Counted from the first letter of the stretch, positions 16,458 to 29,100 are shown. The stretch is 47,978 nucleotides of DNA from Lachnospiraceae bacterium (GCA_015056945.1 SVFH01000022.1:1-47978), one strand, 5' to 3'. Numbers and translations are program-made. Notes: generated from the sequence alone by a model not told the origin.

Positions 16458-19352
16458 ATGGCTTTAAAAGATACTAAATTTGATGCTTTTATCAGTTACA
16501 GACATGCAGAACTGGATAAATTTGTTGCGGAATCCATTCATAAAAGACTGGAAACATTCCGTCTGCCGTCTTCTGTTAAACGTAAAAACAAACTTGCCAA
16601 GGACAGAATCAACCGTGTATTCCGCGACCGTGATGAATTGCCGTTGGCGAGCGACCTTGCAGAACAGATTACGGCCGCACTGGAGAATTCCGAATTCCTG
16701 ATTGTCATTTGTACACCGCGTCTTCCGGAATCCAAATGGTGCCGTAAGGAAATCGAAACTTTCATTGAAATGCACGGACGACAGAATGTTTTTGCCGTGC
16801 TTGCAGAGGGAGAGCCTTCCGAATCTTTCCCGGATTTGCTTCTGTACGATGAGAAGGAAGTGGTTAGTGAGACGGGTGTAACAGAGATTGTACGCGTTCC
16901 TGTGGAGCCGCTTGCGGCAGATGTGCGTGGCGCAAACAAGAAAGAAATCCGCAAAAAAATGGATGAGGAATTACTGCGCCTTGTTGCTCCGATGTTTAAC
17001 TTAAATTACGATGACTTAAAACAGCGTCACCGTGAGCAAAAAATGAAGCGTATCGTAAGTCTTTCCATGATTGTTTCTTCCATCTTCATCGCCTTCGGTA
17101 TTTTCAGCGGAATTCTTTCCTTAAAGATTTCTCAGCAGGCAGATGAAATTTACGAACAGAATACATTGATTCAGAATAAAAATGAGGAGATCAGTAAGCA
17201 GGCAGAGCTTTTGCAGCAGCAGAATGAGGAACTGCAGAAAAGTTATGCAGTATCGATGGCATTGGAAGCTCAGGAACTGATGGCCGACGGCAGACATTAT
17301 GATGCCCTTTATGCGGTAAGAAATGCGATGCCGGATTCCCTTACGGACACTTCACTTCCGTATTCTGCGGAAGCACAGGATTCGCTTACGGATATTTTGC
17401 AAATATATAAATCCCCTAATGATTATTTTCCAAAATATGCTTTTGATGTAAGCGCTCCCGTTACTTCCTTCAAAGTTTCAGATGACGGAACTAAAATATT
17501 AATATCTGATATGAATAAAATTCTAACTTTATGGAATGTTGAAAATCAAGAGCTCCTTACTACTTTTTCACTATATGAAGGAAACGAATGTAGTTCGTAC
17601 TATTTCCTTGATAATGATACCATTATTTATTCTTCACCGGAAAAGGTGTATAAATATAGTATTTCTTCAACTTCTACACAAGAAATAAAAGGAACGCCCG
17701 GTGAAATCATTCCCATTCCCGGAACTAACGATATTTTGCTTTTTGACATCATGAAACTTTACCGCATTTCTCCAAACGGCTCTATTTCGTGGGAAATTGA
17801 CACACTTGCAATGGGATTCTATGCGACAGAACATGTTTATACAACGCCGGATAACTCACTTCTCATTTTACCCGGCTCTGATATGACGCGTATTCTGGAT
17901 TTATATACAGGTGAAATTATACGTACCCTTCCCTATACACACATGGAGGAATTTGTATTAGATGAATATCGCCTATATGTTATGGACTCGCAAGCAGTTT
18001 CCAATCAAACCGGTATTTATTGTTATGATATATTAACCGGCAAACTTATATGGAAGAATGATAACACTGATTTCTTTTATGAAATTCACTTAATTCCTTA
18101 TTCAAGCGGAACAAATATGTTAATTACGTATTCTTATGATTCCGTTTTTGCTTTTAATGCTGTTGACGGCAAGCTTATTAGCACTGCAAACTTTGAAACG
18201 AGAATAAATCTTATTTCAACGAATCCCGCCGGTGACACTGCCATTATTACATTAAACACCAATACCAATTACCTTTTCCTTCCTGAGGATGATGTAGTAA
18301 TCCAAATTTCACTCACAGACGCATATAAGCCCCTGCATCAGATTAAACAGGCAAAATGGATTCCAAGTGCAGTATTTTATTCTTATGACGAATTACCCAT
18401 GGTATCATTTTATTCCGGCTTTAACACTAGCAAAGAATACAATGAACTGGGACAAAACAAATTTGCAGAATACATAGTCAACACCGCCGGAACTTATCGC
18501 ATGGAACTTTCTGACTCCATTGCACATATATACGATTTGAAGACAAATACTGTTATGAATACGATTTCAACGGATGGAGCAAACTGCAATTTCGTCGGCG
18601 ATGGTTCAGAGTACTATATACTTACAACAGATAATGAATGTACAGTTTACTCAATAAAAGATAATAAACCTATTCATACCATCAAGTCTGATTCGCGCTT
18701 AATTGCGAGGGAAAACTACATTATAGAGTATATTAAGACAGAAGATGAAAAAATAGCTCGTGTTCATTTGTTAAACGAGCTTGGAACCTATTATGATTTC
18801 GATGAGGATGTTTATTTCACTTTCCTGGATTTGTATTTATGTGATAAAACACATTCATATGCGCTGGTTTATTCCACGAAAGGAATAATAACATTGGGAA
18901 ATCTGAACAATCCTAATTTCAACATTGAAATCAAGACTGATGTTTCTTCCATTGAGCATTGTGCCCTCTCTGATGACGGCAAATACTTCTTTGTAGAGCA
19001 TGAAGACTCGCGCATCGAAATATACAATATGTCTGACGGCTCCATTCATACTGTTCTGTATGATATGGATATGGATATTGGTCGTATTGAATATATTGCA
19101 GATTTAAATATCTATTTCATGTACAGCAAATACAATTATCCGAACTATGCTCTTACAACAGATTTGGAAGTTTGCTCAGACCTTCCTACTATGCTTGCAT
19201 ATAACAAAGAGGATAAATTGATGATTTGTTTCGGGAATACATATTTTTACACCCTCCCCTATTATCCGTATGAAGCCTTAATTAAAATGGCTGATGAACG
19301 TTTGGGTGATTATGCTCCCAGTGAAAAAATTAAAAGAAAGCATAATATTTAG
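16458..19352 (+). CDS. TIR-domain transmembrane protein with beta-propeller-like C-terminus
   Basis: The 964-residue protein begins with a TIR domain (about 5-150): FDAFISYRH (8-16), the DRDELPLASDL loop, and SKWCRKEIETF, in which Glu98 aligns with the catalytic Glu of TIR NAD-cleaving enzymes (as in SARM1). One membrane helix (about 200-223) and a coiled coil (about 226-265) follow. The remaining 650 residues show repeated beta-strand blocks like a WD/PQQ propeller, presumably extracellular. The ATG at 16458 has GGGGAGG six bases upstream; a TTG at 16440 is less likely. The first 940 bases look distinctly richer in G+C than the rest. A defence or signalling role is plausible but not shown. 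Confidence 0.88.
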   Translation: MALKDTKFDAFISYRHAELDKFVAESIHKRLETFRLPSSVKRKNKLAKDRINRVFRDRDELPLASDLAEQITAALENSEFLIVICTPRLPESKWCRKEIETFIEMHGRQNVFAVLAEGEPSESFPDLLLYDEKEVVSETGVTEIVRVPVEPLAADVRGANKKEIRKKMDEELLRLVAPMFNLNYDDLKQRHREQKMKRIVSLSMIVSSIFIAFGIFSGILSLKISQQADEIYEQNTLIQNKNEEISKQAELLQQQNEELQKSYAVSMALEAQELMADGRHYDALYAVRNAMPDSLTDTSLPYSAEAQDSLTDILQIYKSPNDYFPKYAFDVSAPVTSFKVSDDGTKILISDMNKILTLWNVENQELLTTFSLYEGNECSSYYFLDNDTIIYSSPEKVYKYSISSTSTQEIKGTPGEIIPIPGTNDILLFDIMKLYRISPNGSISWEIDTLAMGFYATEHVYTTPDNSLLILPGSDMTRILDLYTGEIIRTLPYTHMEEFVLDEYRLYVMDSQAVSNQTGIYCYDILTGKLIWKNDNTDFFYEIHLIPYSSGTNMLITYSYDSVFAFNAVDGKLISTANFETRINLISTNPAGDTAIITLNTNTNYLFLPEDDVVIQISLTDAYKPLHQIKQAKWIPSAVFYSYDELPMVSFYSGFNTSKEYNELGQNKFAEYIVNTAGTYRMELSDSIAHIYDLKTNTVMNTISTDGANCNFVGDGSEYYILTTDNECTVYSIKDNKPIHTIKSDSRLIARENYIIEYIKTEDEKIARVHLLNELGTYYDFDEDVYFTFLDLYLCDKTHSYALVYSTKGIITLGNLNNPNFNIEIKTDVSSIEHCALSDDGKYFFVEHEDSRIEIYNMSDGSIHTVLYDMDMDIGRIEYIADLNIYFMYSKYNYPNYALTTDLEVCSDLPTMLAYNKEDKLMICFGNTYFYTLPYYPYEALIKMADERLGDYAPSEKIKRKHNI

Positions 19353-19421
19353 AACAAAGGACTTCCAATATCTTATTAAAAAAATTCGTTCATAATACTC
19401 ATTCTTATCTTTCGCTTTCTT

Positions 19422-19463
19422 TTTCCTGCGAACCCATACACTATCGTATGGGTTCGCAGGAAA
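19422..19463. terminator. Hairpin between convergent genes (bidirectional terminator)
   Basis: TTTCCTGCGAACCCATAC (19422-19439) pairs perfectly with GTATGGGTTCGCAGGAAA (19446-19463) around a 6-base loop. It sits between the 3' ends of the TIR gene (plus) and the leucine-rich repeat gene (minus), 2 bases from the latter's stop. Confidence 0.85.
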
Positions 19464-19465
19464 TA

Positions 19466-22400
19466 TTATTTAATCACTTTCTTTGTAATCTTAAATTTCA
19501 CGGTCTTGCTTCCGCCGTAGTCACCGATTCCCTTAATGATTACCGTTCCGGTTCCTACTTTATTGTTTGCGCCGTATTCAAGCACATAGTCTCTTCCGCG
19601 GACCAGGGTTACGTTTTCTGTCTTGCCGTTATTCTTTACCGTCATGGTAACGACCGGTAAGGGACGAACCTGCTGACCGTTATACTCCCTCGCTGCAATT
19701 GCCTGTACTTTCGCTTTGCTGATTTTTTTGGTATAGAAACTATACTCCGTACTGATGGAGCCGCTATAATTACCATTTTCGGATGCATATACCGTAATAC
19801 GCAAAGCCGTTGCTTCTGCCGGACATTTGCCGCTGCTGATTTCGGTATACGTTCCGTTTAGCTTATACTCATACTTCACCTTGTCATAGTCTTTGCCTTT
19901 GGCAAGCTTCTTACCGGTTGTCTTCTCTGTCAAAGTGAATTTCGTTACATAGTTATTGTTCTTATCCTTGTATAAGATATTATCCACTTTCAGCGTTACA
20001 AGACTTTCAAGCGGTGCCTTTTCAATCGTAAATTTCACCGGATTGGCTTTCGTTGTTCCGGTGTAGCCGCCTTTTCCTTTGATATAAAGGGAGGGAGCAT
20101 TCGCATCGGTTGCTTTGCCCGCTTTTTTGTTGTTTACATATACGACGGTGTAATCTACGCCTTCTGTCAGACCCGATACCTTCGGGACAGGTTTTACACC
20201 ACCACTGCTGTATGTATATGACGTTGCATCCAGTTTAACATTTTTATTCTCAAGTGATACCTTATTAATCTTAAAAGTCTTGGTTACACTTCCCGTATAT
20301 TCTCCGATTCCCTTAAAGGTAACTTTGTAATTACCGGGTTTCACACCGCTTTTTGGATATACGCATACAAAGTCAATACCTTCTTCCAGAACGGTATCTC
20401 CCGATTTGACGGTATAGTCCTTGCCCTCCCATAATGCAAGATATGCGCCACCACTGTATTTCAAAGTTTGTAATACAGTAATCATTTTGGAAGTAAGCTT
20501 CTTTCCCGTAATCTTATAGGTTGCCTTCTTTGTTCCTGTATATCCGTTTATTCCCGTAACCGTAATTGTTGCTGTACCAACTTTTTTATGATTACTATAG
20601 CTTAATGTATAATCTTTTCCTTCTGTAAGAACTGTTTTACCATCTGTTACGGTAACTTTATTGGGAATCGTTATTCCTGTTTCCTTATTGTAGGGATAGG
20701 ACTTTAAATCCGTCTTAATCTTTACTTTGGAGACTGATTTGGCGGAAAGATTCTTAGGATTAATCTTTAATGTTACAGCATATTCCCCGATTACGTTTTC
20801 ACTCTTTCCTTTCAGCAGTACTTTGTATTCTCCGGGTTCTTTGTAGGCGCCTTCTGCCATATCCGGATATACATACTCGATATCCTTTTCCGGGATCTTA
20901 TTTCCGGAACTATATACTACAGGTTTCACCTTCTGAACTTTACCGGTATAATCAAGTTCAATGTCAGGGATTTCCATATTTTGCGCCTCGGCATTGCCGG
21001 AAAGATCAAGGGCTTTAATATAAAACTTTTCTTCCTTCTCGAAAGATAACCTTCCCTTCCCTTTTACAATAGCCTTAGGATATTCCGTATATATGTCCTT
21101 GGTCTTATCCACAAGATTACCTGTATAGGTTACGGTATAATCAACCTTTTCTTTTAATGTTTCAGCTCTATAAGTGACAATCGTCTTCGGTTTGATTGGT
21201 GCTCCTGTGTAATATGTTAAATCACGATAATCAAATTCAAGCTTAAGCTGGTCAGAGACTATGTCAAGATGAATTTGTACCTGTGTACTTGCATTACACT
21301 GATATTTATAGCTGATGTATTTCCTTTCCAGACCCACATCATTTACCGTTATCACTGTACCGTCTATGGTTGCACCCTCTAAGCTTCCGGGCACCAGTCT
21401 GTTTATGTCAAAATCCCCCGGTAATTGAGCAACATCAAATGCGTTATTCCCTCCCAAATCAATGCAATAGCACGGTGAGGAATTTTTATATGTCCCCCAA
21501 ACTTGAGGATTTGAAAGTCTGACATTATCCGGTAAATTTAAGCTTGTCAATCGATTAAAAGATGCATTCAATGAAGTTAATTCCGTATTATAACTGACAT
21601 CCAATTCCTCCAGCAGATTTTCTTCCACTTGCATACTTACCAGCGAAGTATTATTCGTAACGTCTAAGGTTCTTAGTTTATTACGATTTAAATCTACTCT
21701 TTTCAACATTATATTGTTGCTTATATCTAATTCGCTTAATTCATTATTATCCAAATATAATGTAACCAGTTCTTTGCAATTCTTCACATCTATTTTAGTG
21801 AGATTATTGATATGCGCTTGTAATATTCTAAGGTCTTTACATCGGCTTACATCCAATGTCTTTATACTATTAACGGCACAATTAAGGATATCTAACTTCG
21901 TACAATTTCTGACATCCAGCTTGTCTAATTGATTGTCATAGCACTCTAATGCTAATAATTCTTTATTCTTGCTGACATCTAATTTGCGAATATTATTCTT
22001 TTCACAAGTTAAATACTGCAACTGCAAATTTTTGCCTATATTCAGAGAAGTTAACTTGTTGTTACCACACTCAAGTGTACGCAACAAAACATTCTTTGAA
22101 AGCTCTAATTCCTTCAACTGATTACTCGAGCAACCCAAAACCACCAGATTTGGATTGTTGCTTAGATTAAGCTCCGTCAACTTATTTACCGCACAGTCAA
22201 ACTGTCGTAACATGATATTACACGTGGTATCCAGCTCTGCTAAGCTGTTTCTGTTACAATTTAGCGTTTCTAACTTATTATTTCTGCTGATATCCAAAGA
22301 CGTAAGTCCCAAATCCGTACAACGCAAAGATGTCAAATATCTGAAATATTCGATACCTTTAAGATCTTTAATTGCAGTATTCTCTGATACATTTATGGTA

Positions 22401-23014
22401 CTTTCACCTGCAATTTCATTTGCTCCCAGGATACCATCTTTGGGAGAATCGTCATATCTGTCAAGAACATAATTACGAAATCCTGCATCCGGAAAATTCT
22501 TCGCATCAATTGCAACACCAACATTCCTTCCCTCTGCAAGACCTGCATCCATTTCATCTACGGAATTAACAATCACAAGAGGACCTGTAAACTCTTCGTT
22601 TGCAGGTTCTTCTGATTCTTCTTCACTTGTATCGTCTGTAGCCTCTTCTGACGTTTCAACGTCTTCTTCTGAAGCCGTTTCTTCAGACTCATCAGATACT
22701 TCTTCTGAAATTTCCTCCGATGTTACATCTTCAGACTCTGGTTCCTCAGAAACACTCTCAGGTTCAGAAGAAGCCTCTTCTGTATTTTCTTCTGATATCT
22801 CCTCGGCGGATTCTTCCGTTTCGCTTTCTTCTTCGGGCACAATTCCTTCTTCAGAAGATTCTTCTTCCGGAATTGTAATATTTTCTTCTCCTTCAGCCAC
22901 TTCACTTGCAGTTTCTGCAGGTGCTGCACTTACTGTAAGGGCAGGTACGAAATCTACTGAAAGAAATGTTATCATTAGTATAAATGCGATCACTCTGATA
23001 ATAAATTTCTTCAT
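19466..23014 (-). CDS. Secreted leucine-rich repeat protein with acidic linker and Ig-like repeats
   Basis: The 1182-residue protein has a signal peptide (about 1-31, ending VSAAPA) and a Ser/Glu-rich linker (about 35-145). About 15 leucine-rich repeats of some 21 residues follow (about 205-530), with the pattern L-D-[IV]-S-x-N-x-x-L-x-x-L-x-C-x-x-N-x-L, as in LEC/LTC-type internalin-like proteins. The C-terminal half (about 590-1182) is a series of Ig-like/MBG-type beta modules with repeated GKDYT, YTGT and KFKI segments. There is no LPXTG motif or C-terminal membrane helix, so it is released or held non-covalently. GGAGG lies 6 bases before the ATG. It follows the T7SS array behind a terminator, so cotranscription is doubtful. 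Adhesion is the usual role of such proteins. Confidence 0.88.
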   Translation of the reverse strand: MKKFIIRVIAFILMITFLSVDFVPALTVSAAPAETASEVAEGEENITIPEEESSEEGIVPEEESETEESAEEISEENTEEASSEPESVSEEPESEDVTSEEISEEVSDESEETASEEDVETSEEATDDTSEEESEEPANEEFTGPLVIVNSVDEMDAGLAEGRNVGVAIDAKNFPDAGFRNYVLDRYDDSPKDGILGANEIAGESTINVSENTAIKDLKGIEYFRYLTSLRCTDLGLTSLDISRNNKLETLNCNRNSLAELDTTCNIMLRQFDCAVNKLTELNLSNNPNLVVLGCSSNQLKELELSKNVLLRTLECGNNKLTSLNIGKNLQLQYLTCEKNNIRKLDVSKNKELLALECYDNQLDKLDVRNCTKLDILNCAVNSIKTLDVSRCKDLRILQAHINNLTKIDVKNCKELVTLYLDNNELSELDISNNIMLKRVDLNRNKLRTLDVTNNTSLVSMQVEENLLEELDVSYNTELTSLNASFNRLTSLNLPDNVRLSNPQVWGTYKNSSPCYCIDLGGNNAFDVAQLPGDFDINRLVPGSLEGATIDGTVITVNDVGLERKYISYKYQCNASTQVQIHLDIVSDQLKLEFDYRDLTYYTGAPIKPKTIVTYRAETLKEKVDYTVTYTGNLVDKTKDIYTEYPKAIVKGKGRLSFEKEEKFYIKALDLSGNAEAQNMEIPDIELDYTGKVQKVKPVVYSSGNKIPEKDIEYVYPDMAEGAYKEPGEYKVLLKGKSENVIGEYAVTLKINPKNLSAKSVSKVKIKTDLKSYPYNKETGITIPNKVTVTDGKTVLTEGKDYTLSYSNHKKVGTATITVTGINGYTGTKKATYKITGKKLTSKMITVLQTLKYSGGAYLALWEGKDYTVKSGDTVLEEGIDFVCVYPKSGVKPGNYKVTFKGIGEYTGSVTKTFKINKVSLENKNVKLDATSYTYSSGGVKPVPKVSGLTEGVDYTVVYVNNKKAGKATDANAPSLYIKGKGGYTGTTKANPVKFTIEKAPLESLVTLKVDNILYKDKNNNYVTKFTLTEKTTGKKLAKGKDYDKVKYEYKLNGTYTEISSGKCPAEATALRITVYASENGNYSGSISTEYSFYTKKISKAKVQAIAAREYNGQQVRPLPVVTMTVKNNGKTENVTLVRGRDYVLEYGANNKVGTGTVIIKGIGDYGGSKTVKFKITKKVIK

Positions 23015-23053
23015 ATATTCCTCCGATTACACTTTAATCAATATCTTTACTTT

Positions 23054-23086
23054 TCAAAAAGTCTTGCGAGACGCAAGACTTTTTGA
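23054..23086 (-). terminator. Terminator at the end of the secretion gene array
   Basis: TCAAAAAGTCTTGCG (23054-23068) pairs perfectly with CGCAAGACTTTTTGA (23072-23086) around a 3-base loop. It lies about 70 bases past the stop codon of the 2061-residue protein and before the leucine-rich repeat gene. Confidence 0.85.
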
Positions 23087-23156
23087 CTTCATCTTATGAA
23101 TAATCCATCTTTATTTCTTCAAAACAATTACTAATAAAAACCTTTTCATCCATTGA

Positions 23157-26100
23157 TTAGAACGCATCATGTGCACGCTTTCTAACAAAGAGGACAATAC
23201 CGGTAGCAGTTATAGCTAAAGTAACTACAGCGGACGCAATGATCATCCACAACCAGAAAAATCCAACGTGAATATTCCGCAATTCCTGAATATTATAGCT
23301 GTTACCCGCAACATCAGTCAGAATCAGACCAACATTATGCCATCCTTTATCAATGGTAAACTCTAATGCGCGTTTCTCCGGATAATAAGAGAATTCGATC
23401 TCACGCCCGTTGTCAAAAACCTTACATGCATCTACATCCAACAACTCATTAATATTTGTAAGTGTAATCGTACGAGCTTCTTTACCATAATACCAGTGCC
23501 AAGGCTTAAATCCTTTCGGCATTTCACATTCCGGTATAATATTATCAATATGCATCTTTCCAAGGTCAATTCGATTTTCTTCATTCTTTACGGTAAAGAA
23601 TAACTCAATATCCGTATCATCCTGGAATGTCTCTTTAAAGAAACCGGAATCAACATTGAAATAGTATTCCTGAACACCATAAATACTGTTCACCATATCA
23701 ACCTTAGCATTTGTCGGATATTCTCTTCCGTTTGTATCTCTTAATACCACTTCAGCAGGAGACTCTAACTTCGTTAATACGCATACTCGCAAATCCATGA
23801 AATTATCCGGTCTCTTACTAATCGGCTCTCCATTCTCATACTGGAATGAATATAATCCTGTTCCGGCTTCAATATCACTATCCATGATATATGCCAATAC
23901 ATCTTTTTTCACAATACGCATATATGTATTCTGATTCAAAAGACTTTCATTTCCGGCATCATCAACTGCAATAATTTCCAAGGAATAAACACCATCCTGT
24001 GAAAACTCGGGCAAAGTAAATTTCTTATCTGAAATAATCCCTTCCTTATCTTCATCACTCTTAGCATACATTTCCAGAGGATCCATTTTAACAACACCTA
24101 CTTCATCTTCAGCTGGAATGTATGTAACCAATCTATAGCGCATGTGCGCATAATTCAAGTCTTCGAATTCCACATAAGGAATGGGATCTGCTGCTCTTGT
24201 ATACGGATAAACCTCAACATTCTCTACATCATCTGCCCCAACAGCGACACCATTTCTGGAGACAATCGTCGGTGCTGTTTTATCAATCTCAAAAATCGGA
24301 CTCACTTGTGTTTCTGCTGCATTTCCTGCCAAATCAGTCATGGAAATCTGAATCTGATATACAGCTTCATCTGATAAAGTGAACTCCATTGTATGAACAT
24401 CACCATTTGAAGTCCATACTTTATCCTTTAACACAGTTGAAGTCACATTTGTGAAACCGTCTGCATTATGCAATGCTCCCGCTTCTTTCTTAAGAACAAC
24501 TAAATGAACTAATTCGGGACTGAAATTATGCTCTTCAATACGAATACTTGCAACTTTATCTACATTGAAATTGTTGTCTGTAGCCACATTGGCGAAAGAA
24601 TCGAAATTCGTTGTAATAACAGGATTTGTTTTATCTACATAAAACTTCTTTTCATTACCGCCTGCAAAATTCACTTGTGCCGCATGATTTGCTCTGTCCG
24701 TACCGTTATAATCGAACGTATAATCTCCCTCTCCAAATGTGATGGTTGCGACATATTCATCTTTTGAAAGCTTTGTATATCCTACAGAAGGAACAGCTCC
24801 AAATGTATTGGTAATAATTGCATTCATCCGATTGGCATCAAAATTACGTTCTTTAATTCTAATATCAGCAATACGGTCAGCACTATAGTAAAGATCGCTA
24901 TCGTCATCTTCCCTAAACTGAATATTTACAACCGGTTTTGTCATATCAATTGAGAATGTTTTTAAAGTAAACTCCGACGCATCATTATTGGAATTGTCCC
25001 TTGCATTCACTTTGACAGAAATATTATTATCATCTGTTTCATATGTGAACTGCTTGCTGACACCCAGAACCAATCCGCCATTCTCAAGTCCCTTTTTCCA
25101 TCCATGCTCTTCAAAAGATGTTACGGGACCATCTGTAACCTTTCCTTTTTTCTCAGAATTTTCGATCGAGGTAACGTTCTGAACACCTGCAACCAAATCA
25201 TCTACCGAAAAGCTTGTTGTAACTTTGCGAGTATATAACGGATTGCCTGCTTCGTCCTTATACGGCGTGGAACCTCCTTCAATTCTGCCACTGATTCCGG
25301 GAGCATCATCATCTGAAACACACCCCTTCATGGTCTTTTCCCCGCTTGTATTTCCAACAAGGTCTTTTACTTCAAAATAAATATATCCTTTGAAACCTTC
25401 TTCAATCTTAATGGTATATAAAGTGTACTCATCTATAGAATCACCGCGTGTAGCTGTTATCCATTCTGTATTCTCGCCTTTTCCACCATATTCTTTCGGT
25501 GCACCGACAATTCTATACATCAAATCACCCAAACCCGCTGATGCATGATTCTCAACAACACCATCACTAACAGCAATTGTAAGAATAAAGTCCTTCTTAA
25601 AGAAATATCCGTATTCCGTTTCCGTAGGCTGTTCTATCGGACCATCCATCATGTCGTCTTCGCCTACTTTCTCTTTCCCATACACATCTGCAGGTGTGAA
25701 TGATACACTTACAATCTCCGGTGCAAAAGAATCAATAAAATATGTCTTTGTTAACTCTGTCACATTTCCGGCATTATCTTTTACTTGATAATGTAAGCGA
25801 TATTCACCTTCTGAGATAGGAGCAAGTAATTCGGATTCCTGCTTTTTCCCGGCATTATTCGTAACTTCATTTGCATGATATGCGGTATTCATATATCCTT
25901 CCGTAGGTTCTTCAGAACTGTTCTCGGTTGTCTCCTCTGAACTGTTTTCTGAGGATTCTTCTGAACTATTTTCAGTTGTTTCTTCTGAATCGTCTTCCGA
26001 TGGTTCTTCCGGTTCTTCCTCTGACGGATTCTCCGGCATATCAATTGCATCATTGATTAATGTTGAAATATATTCTGCCGAAAAATGATACAAAAACTCT

Positions 26101-29100
26101 TGATTTTGTCGTATCGTATTTCCGGGTTGTTCAACATATAATGGTACATCCTTCAAATCCTTTTCCACAATAGTTTTGCCCGGATTAAAACCAAAACGTT
26201 CAACAAAGAAATTAATTTCATTCACTCCAGACTCCCGATCCTCGGCACTTAAAAGAATCTTAAGCTCATCAAAACCGCTGTACCATACTTGCTTTTCATT
26301 TTCGCCATTTTCCTCGTCAGTCACATCTTTCTCATACATACTCTTAACCGAGGAGTTGAGCGTTATCTCTTCTTCAACACTCTCTTCCGATGAATTTTCT
26401 TTTTGTATTTTCAGTTCTGCAAGAGGTACTACTTCCTCTAGCACAAGCGGAACTTCTTTATTCTCTTTATTAATTATTATTTCTGTTTCAGAATTTAATA
26501 CCATGTCAGTGGCTTTAATTTCTATTAGTCCCTCTAAATAGACATCTGTCTCTGCCAATTCAACTTCTGCATAATAAATATCACTATCTTCAGACATCTT
26601 TTGCATAACAATATCCTTGGTTACTTCGTCTTCCAAAATTGACTTGTAAGACAGTACAACTGTTGATATTCCGCTATCTTTGTCGTTAACGTTAACCAAA
26701 ATACGAACTGAATTGTTATGATAGATCCCATGTTCTGTATTAAATACTTCCGACAAATCTTCTGAATTTTCATCCCCCTTAGAATCCAGATGTTCTGTTT
26801 CATCCTTCAATGCTTCCACTTTTATTGGCGATATCACGGGCGCTTCTCCATCCACCAAAACAGTAAAGGTTAACCATTCCTCATTTCCGGCCACATCAAC
26901 TATTTTAACCTTTACTTCCTTCTTCAAGGATGTATCTTCAATCGTAATCGTTGTATTTTTGCTTATTAAATCCCCTGAATCTTTTATTGTCCCATTAACC
27001 CATACAGTATAGTTTGCCAAACCGGAATATTCATCTTGTCCCAAAATATTAAATGTAAGTGGTATTCCTGCGGGAATATAATATGCTTCTCCTTTTTTAT
27101 GGGATTGCGCAACATCGGTAAGTTCAACCGTCGGGGCAAATAAATCTACCGCAAATGTATATACACCTATTTCCCTGGCTTCATTACCGGCATTATCAAC
27201 AGCTAACGAAGAAATACAATATTCGCCTCCGCTTGCCAACTGATCACCAATTGTATACTCTTTGCTATAGGTTCTTACAAATCCATCTTTCGTTAACGGT
27301 TCACAAATCAGTTCTTCAACCCCTGTTTCTTCCGTTAACGTTCTTCCCATATATTCAAAGTAAACATGCTGAAGACCACTGGATTTATCATTATTGCTCT
27401 CATAATCGTCATATCTGTCTTGCCATGTGAGTTGGATTTTTTTACCTTTATGTGTTCCGTTAAACCATTCCATGGTCTGTTTATTTGCTTCTTCCGGAAC
27501 TTCTTCGCCATCAAATTTAACCGAAAATTTAGGCGCTGCCTTTTCTAAGATTAGCACATTGCTATACTTCGTTTCTTCATCAGGTCCGGTAATGGAAGAA
27601 AAATCAGCTTCAGAATCTCTGCCGGCTTTATCATATGCTATCACTTTCATATGCTCGTTATAAAATGACGCATCAAACGTAAAGGAATACTCTGATTCCG
27701 TTGTCGATTCTGTTTCTGTTTGATCCGCAATCGAAACCTCCTGAATTCCCGAAATTTTATCTTCAGACATATCATCACTTACTTTTGTCTTAATTGTAAC
27801 TGCGCCATTTGAAAAAGTACCAAATTTCGTTACATTTAAAGCATTTTCACCCTCAGGAACGATTTCAATCTTTTCAATCAAGGGATCCTTGGGATCATAT
27901 CCTTCTCCATCTTCTCTCTCTGGATAAACTTTATTACCTGCATAATCTTCCACCTCAAGATACAGTTTATGAATATTCCCCGTTACCCAGCTGGAATGCT
28001 CATACGGCAATACTGAAATACCGCTTCCTGATTTACGTTCGTCTGTATATGTAATCTGATTTTTGGCTTTACCAAAGGCTTTCAATTCCTGATACTCTGT
28101 TGTCTTCTCTGTTGCTCCGTCATACAGAAATCCGCCTTCATTCTTATCCCAACAATATTTAACAGATGCGATTCCGCATGTATCACTTACTGTAAATTCT
28201 CCTACAATACAATCCGGATAATCTCCCTGTTGTTGTCCGACCATACTAATATAAGCACTTGGATTTGTCGTATCAATCACTAACTTATATTGCTTTTTTC
28301 CCAAATGAAATTTATCAATCGTACCTTGGTTTTCTAAATACCTATTCCACCCAACGCTCCAATTCCAATTCTTCAGATTATCTTCTACTGTAAAAAAAGC
28401 GTAATATTCATACTTAACCTCGCCTTTATCCTTACTTTCACTATATTCCGTCACAGGAACTTCGACTCCGCCATCGCATGATACACCCAAACCATCATAT
28501 TTAACAATACTCTTTTTAAATGTGATTTTTAGTTTAACATCCTTATTTGTATATACAGTATCACCATAAATATTCCCGGGATTCTCGTCTACAAACTCTA
28601 TCTTTTCTATTTTAGGAATTGGTTCATATATATACTTATACTTTCTGGTTAATATATCTCCATTTGAGCTTTTAATTAAATAGTATACCTGTTCACCCTT
28701 TTGCGTCGGCGCAAACGAAATACTGGCTTCTCCTTCCCCCAAAGGATTCGGCACGTCAGCAATTTTATACCCTTTGGGAGCATATAAAACTATACTCTCT
28801 CCTGTTCGATACAAAGGAGTTCCATTATATTGTGGCTGATTATTATCTGTTGCCACAATCTCATCCTCAGAAGCTTCTTCTGAAGGCTCTTCTTCCTCGC
28901 TTGAAGACTCTTCTTCCTCGCTTGATGACTCTTCTTCCTCGCTTGATGATTCTTCTTCCTCACTTGATGATTCTTCTTCCTCGCTTGATGATTCTTCTTC
29001 CTCACTTGAAGACTCTTCTTCCTCATTTGAGGAGTCTTCTTCCTTACTTGAAGACTCCTCTTCCTCGCTTGAAGACTCTTCTTCCTTGCTTGAAGACTCT

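Noticed and set aside
19466..23014. LPXTG-type wall sorting signal in the leucine-rich repeat protein
   Set aside because: The C-terminus ends in an Ig-like module (KITKKVIK) with no LPXTG-like motif or hydrophobic tail.
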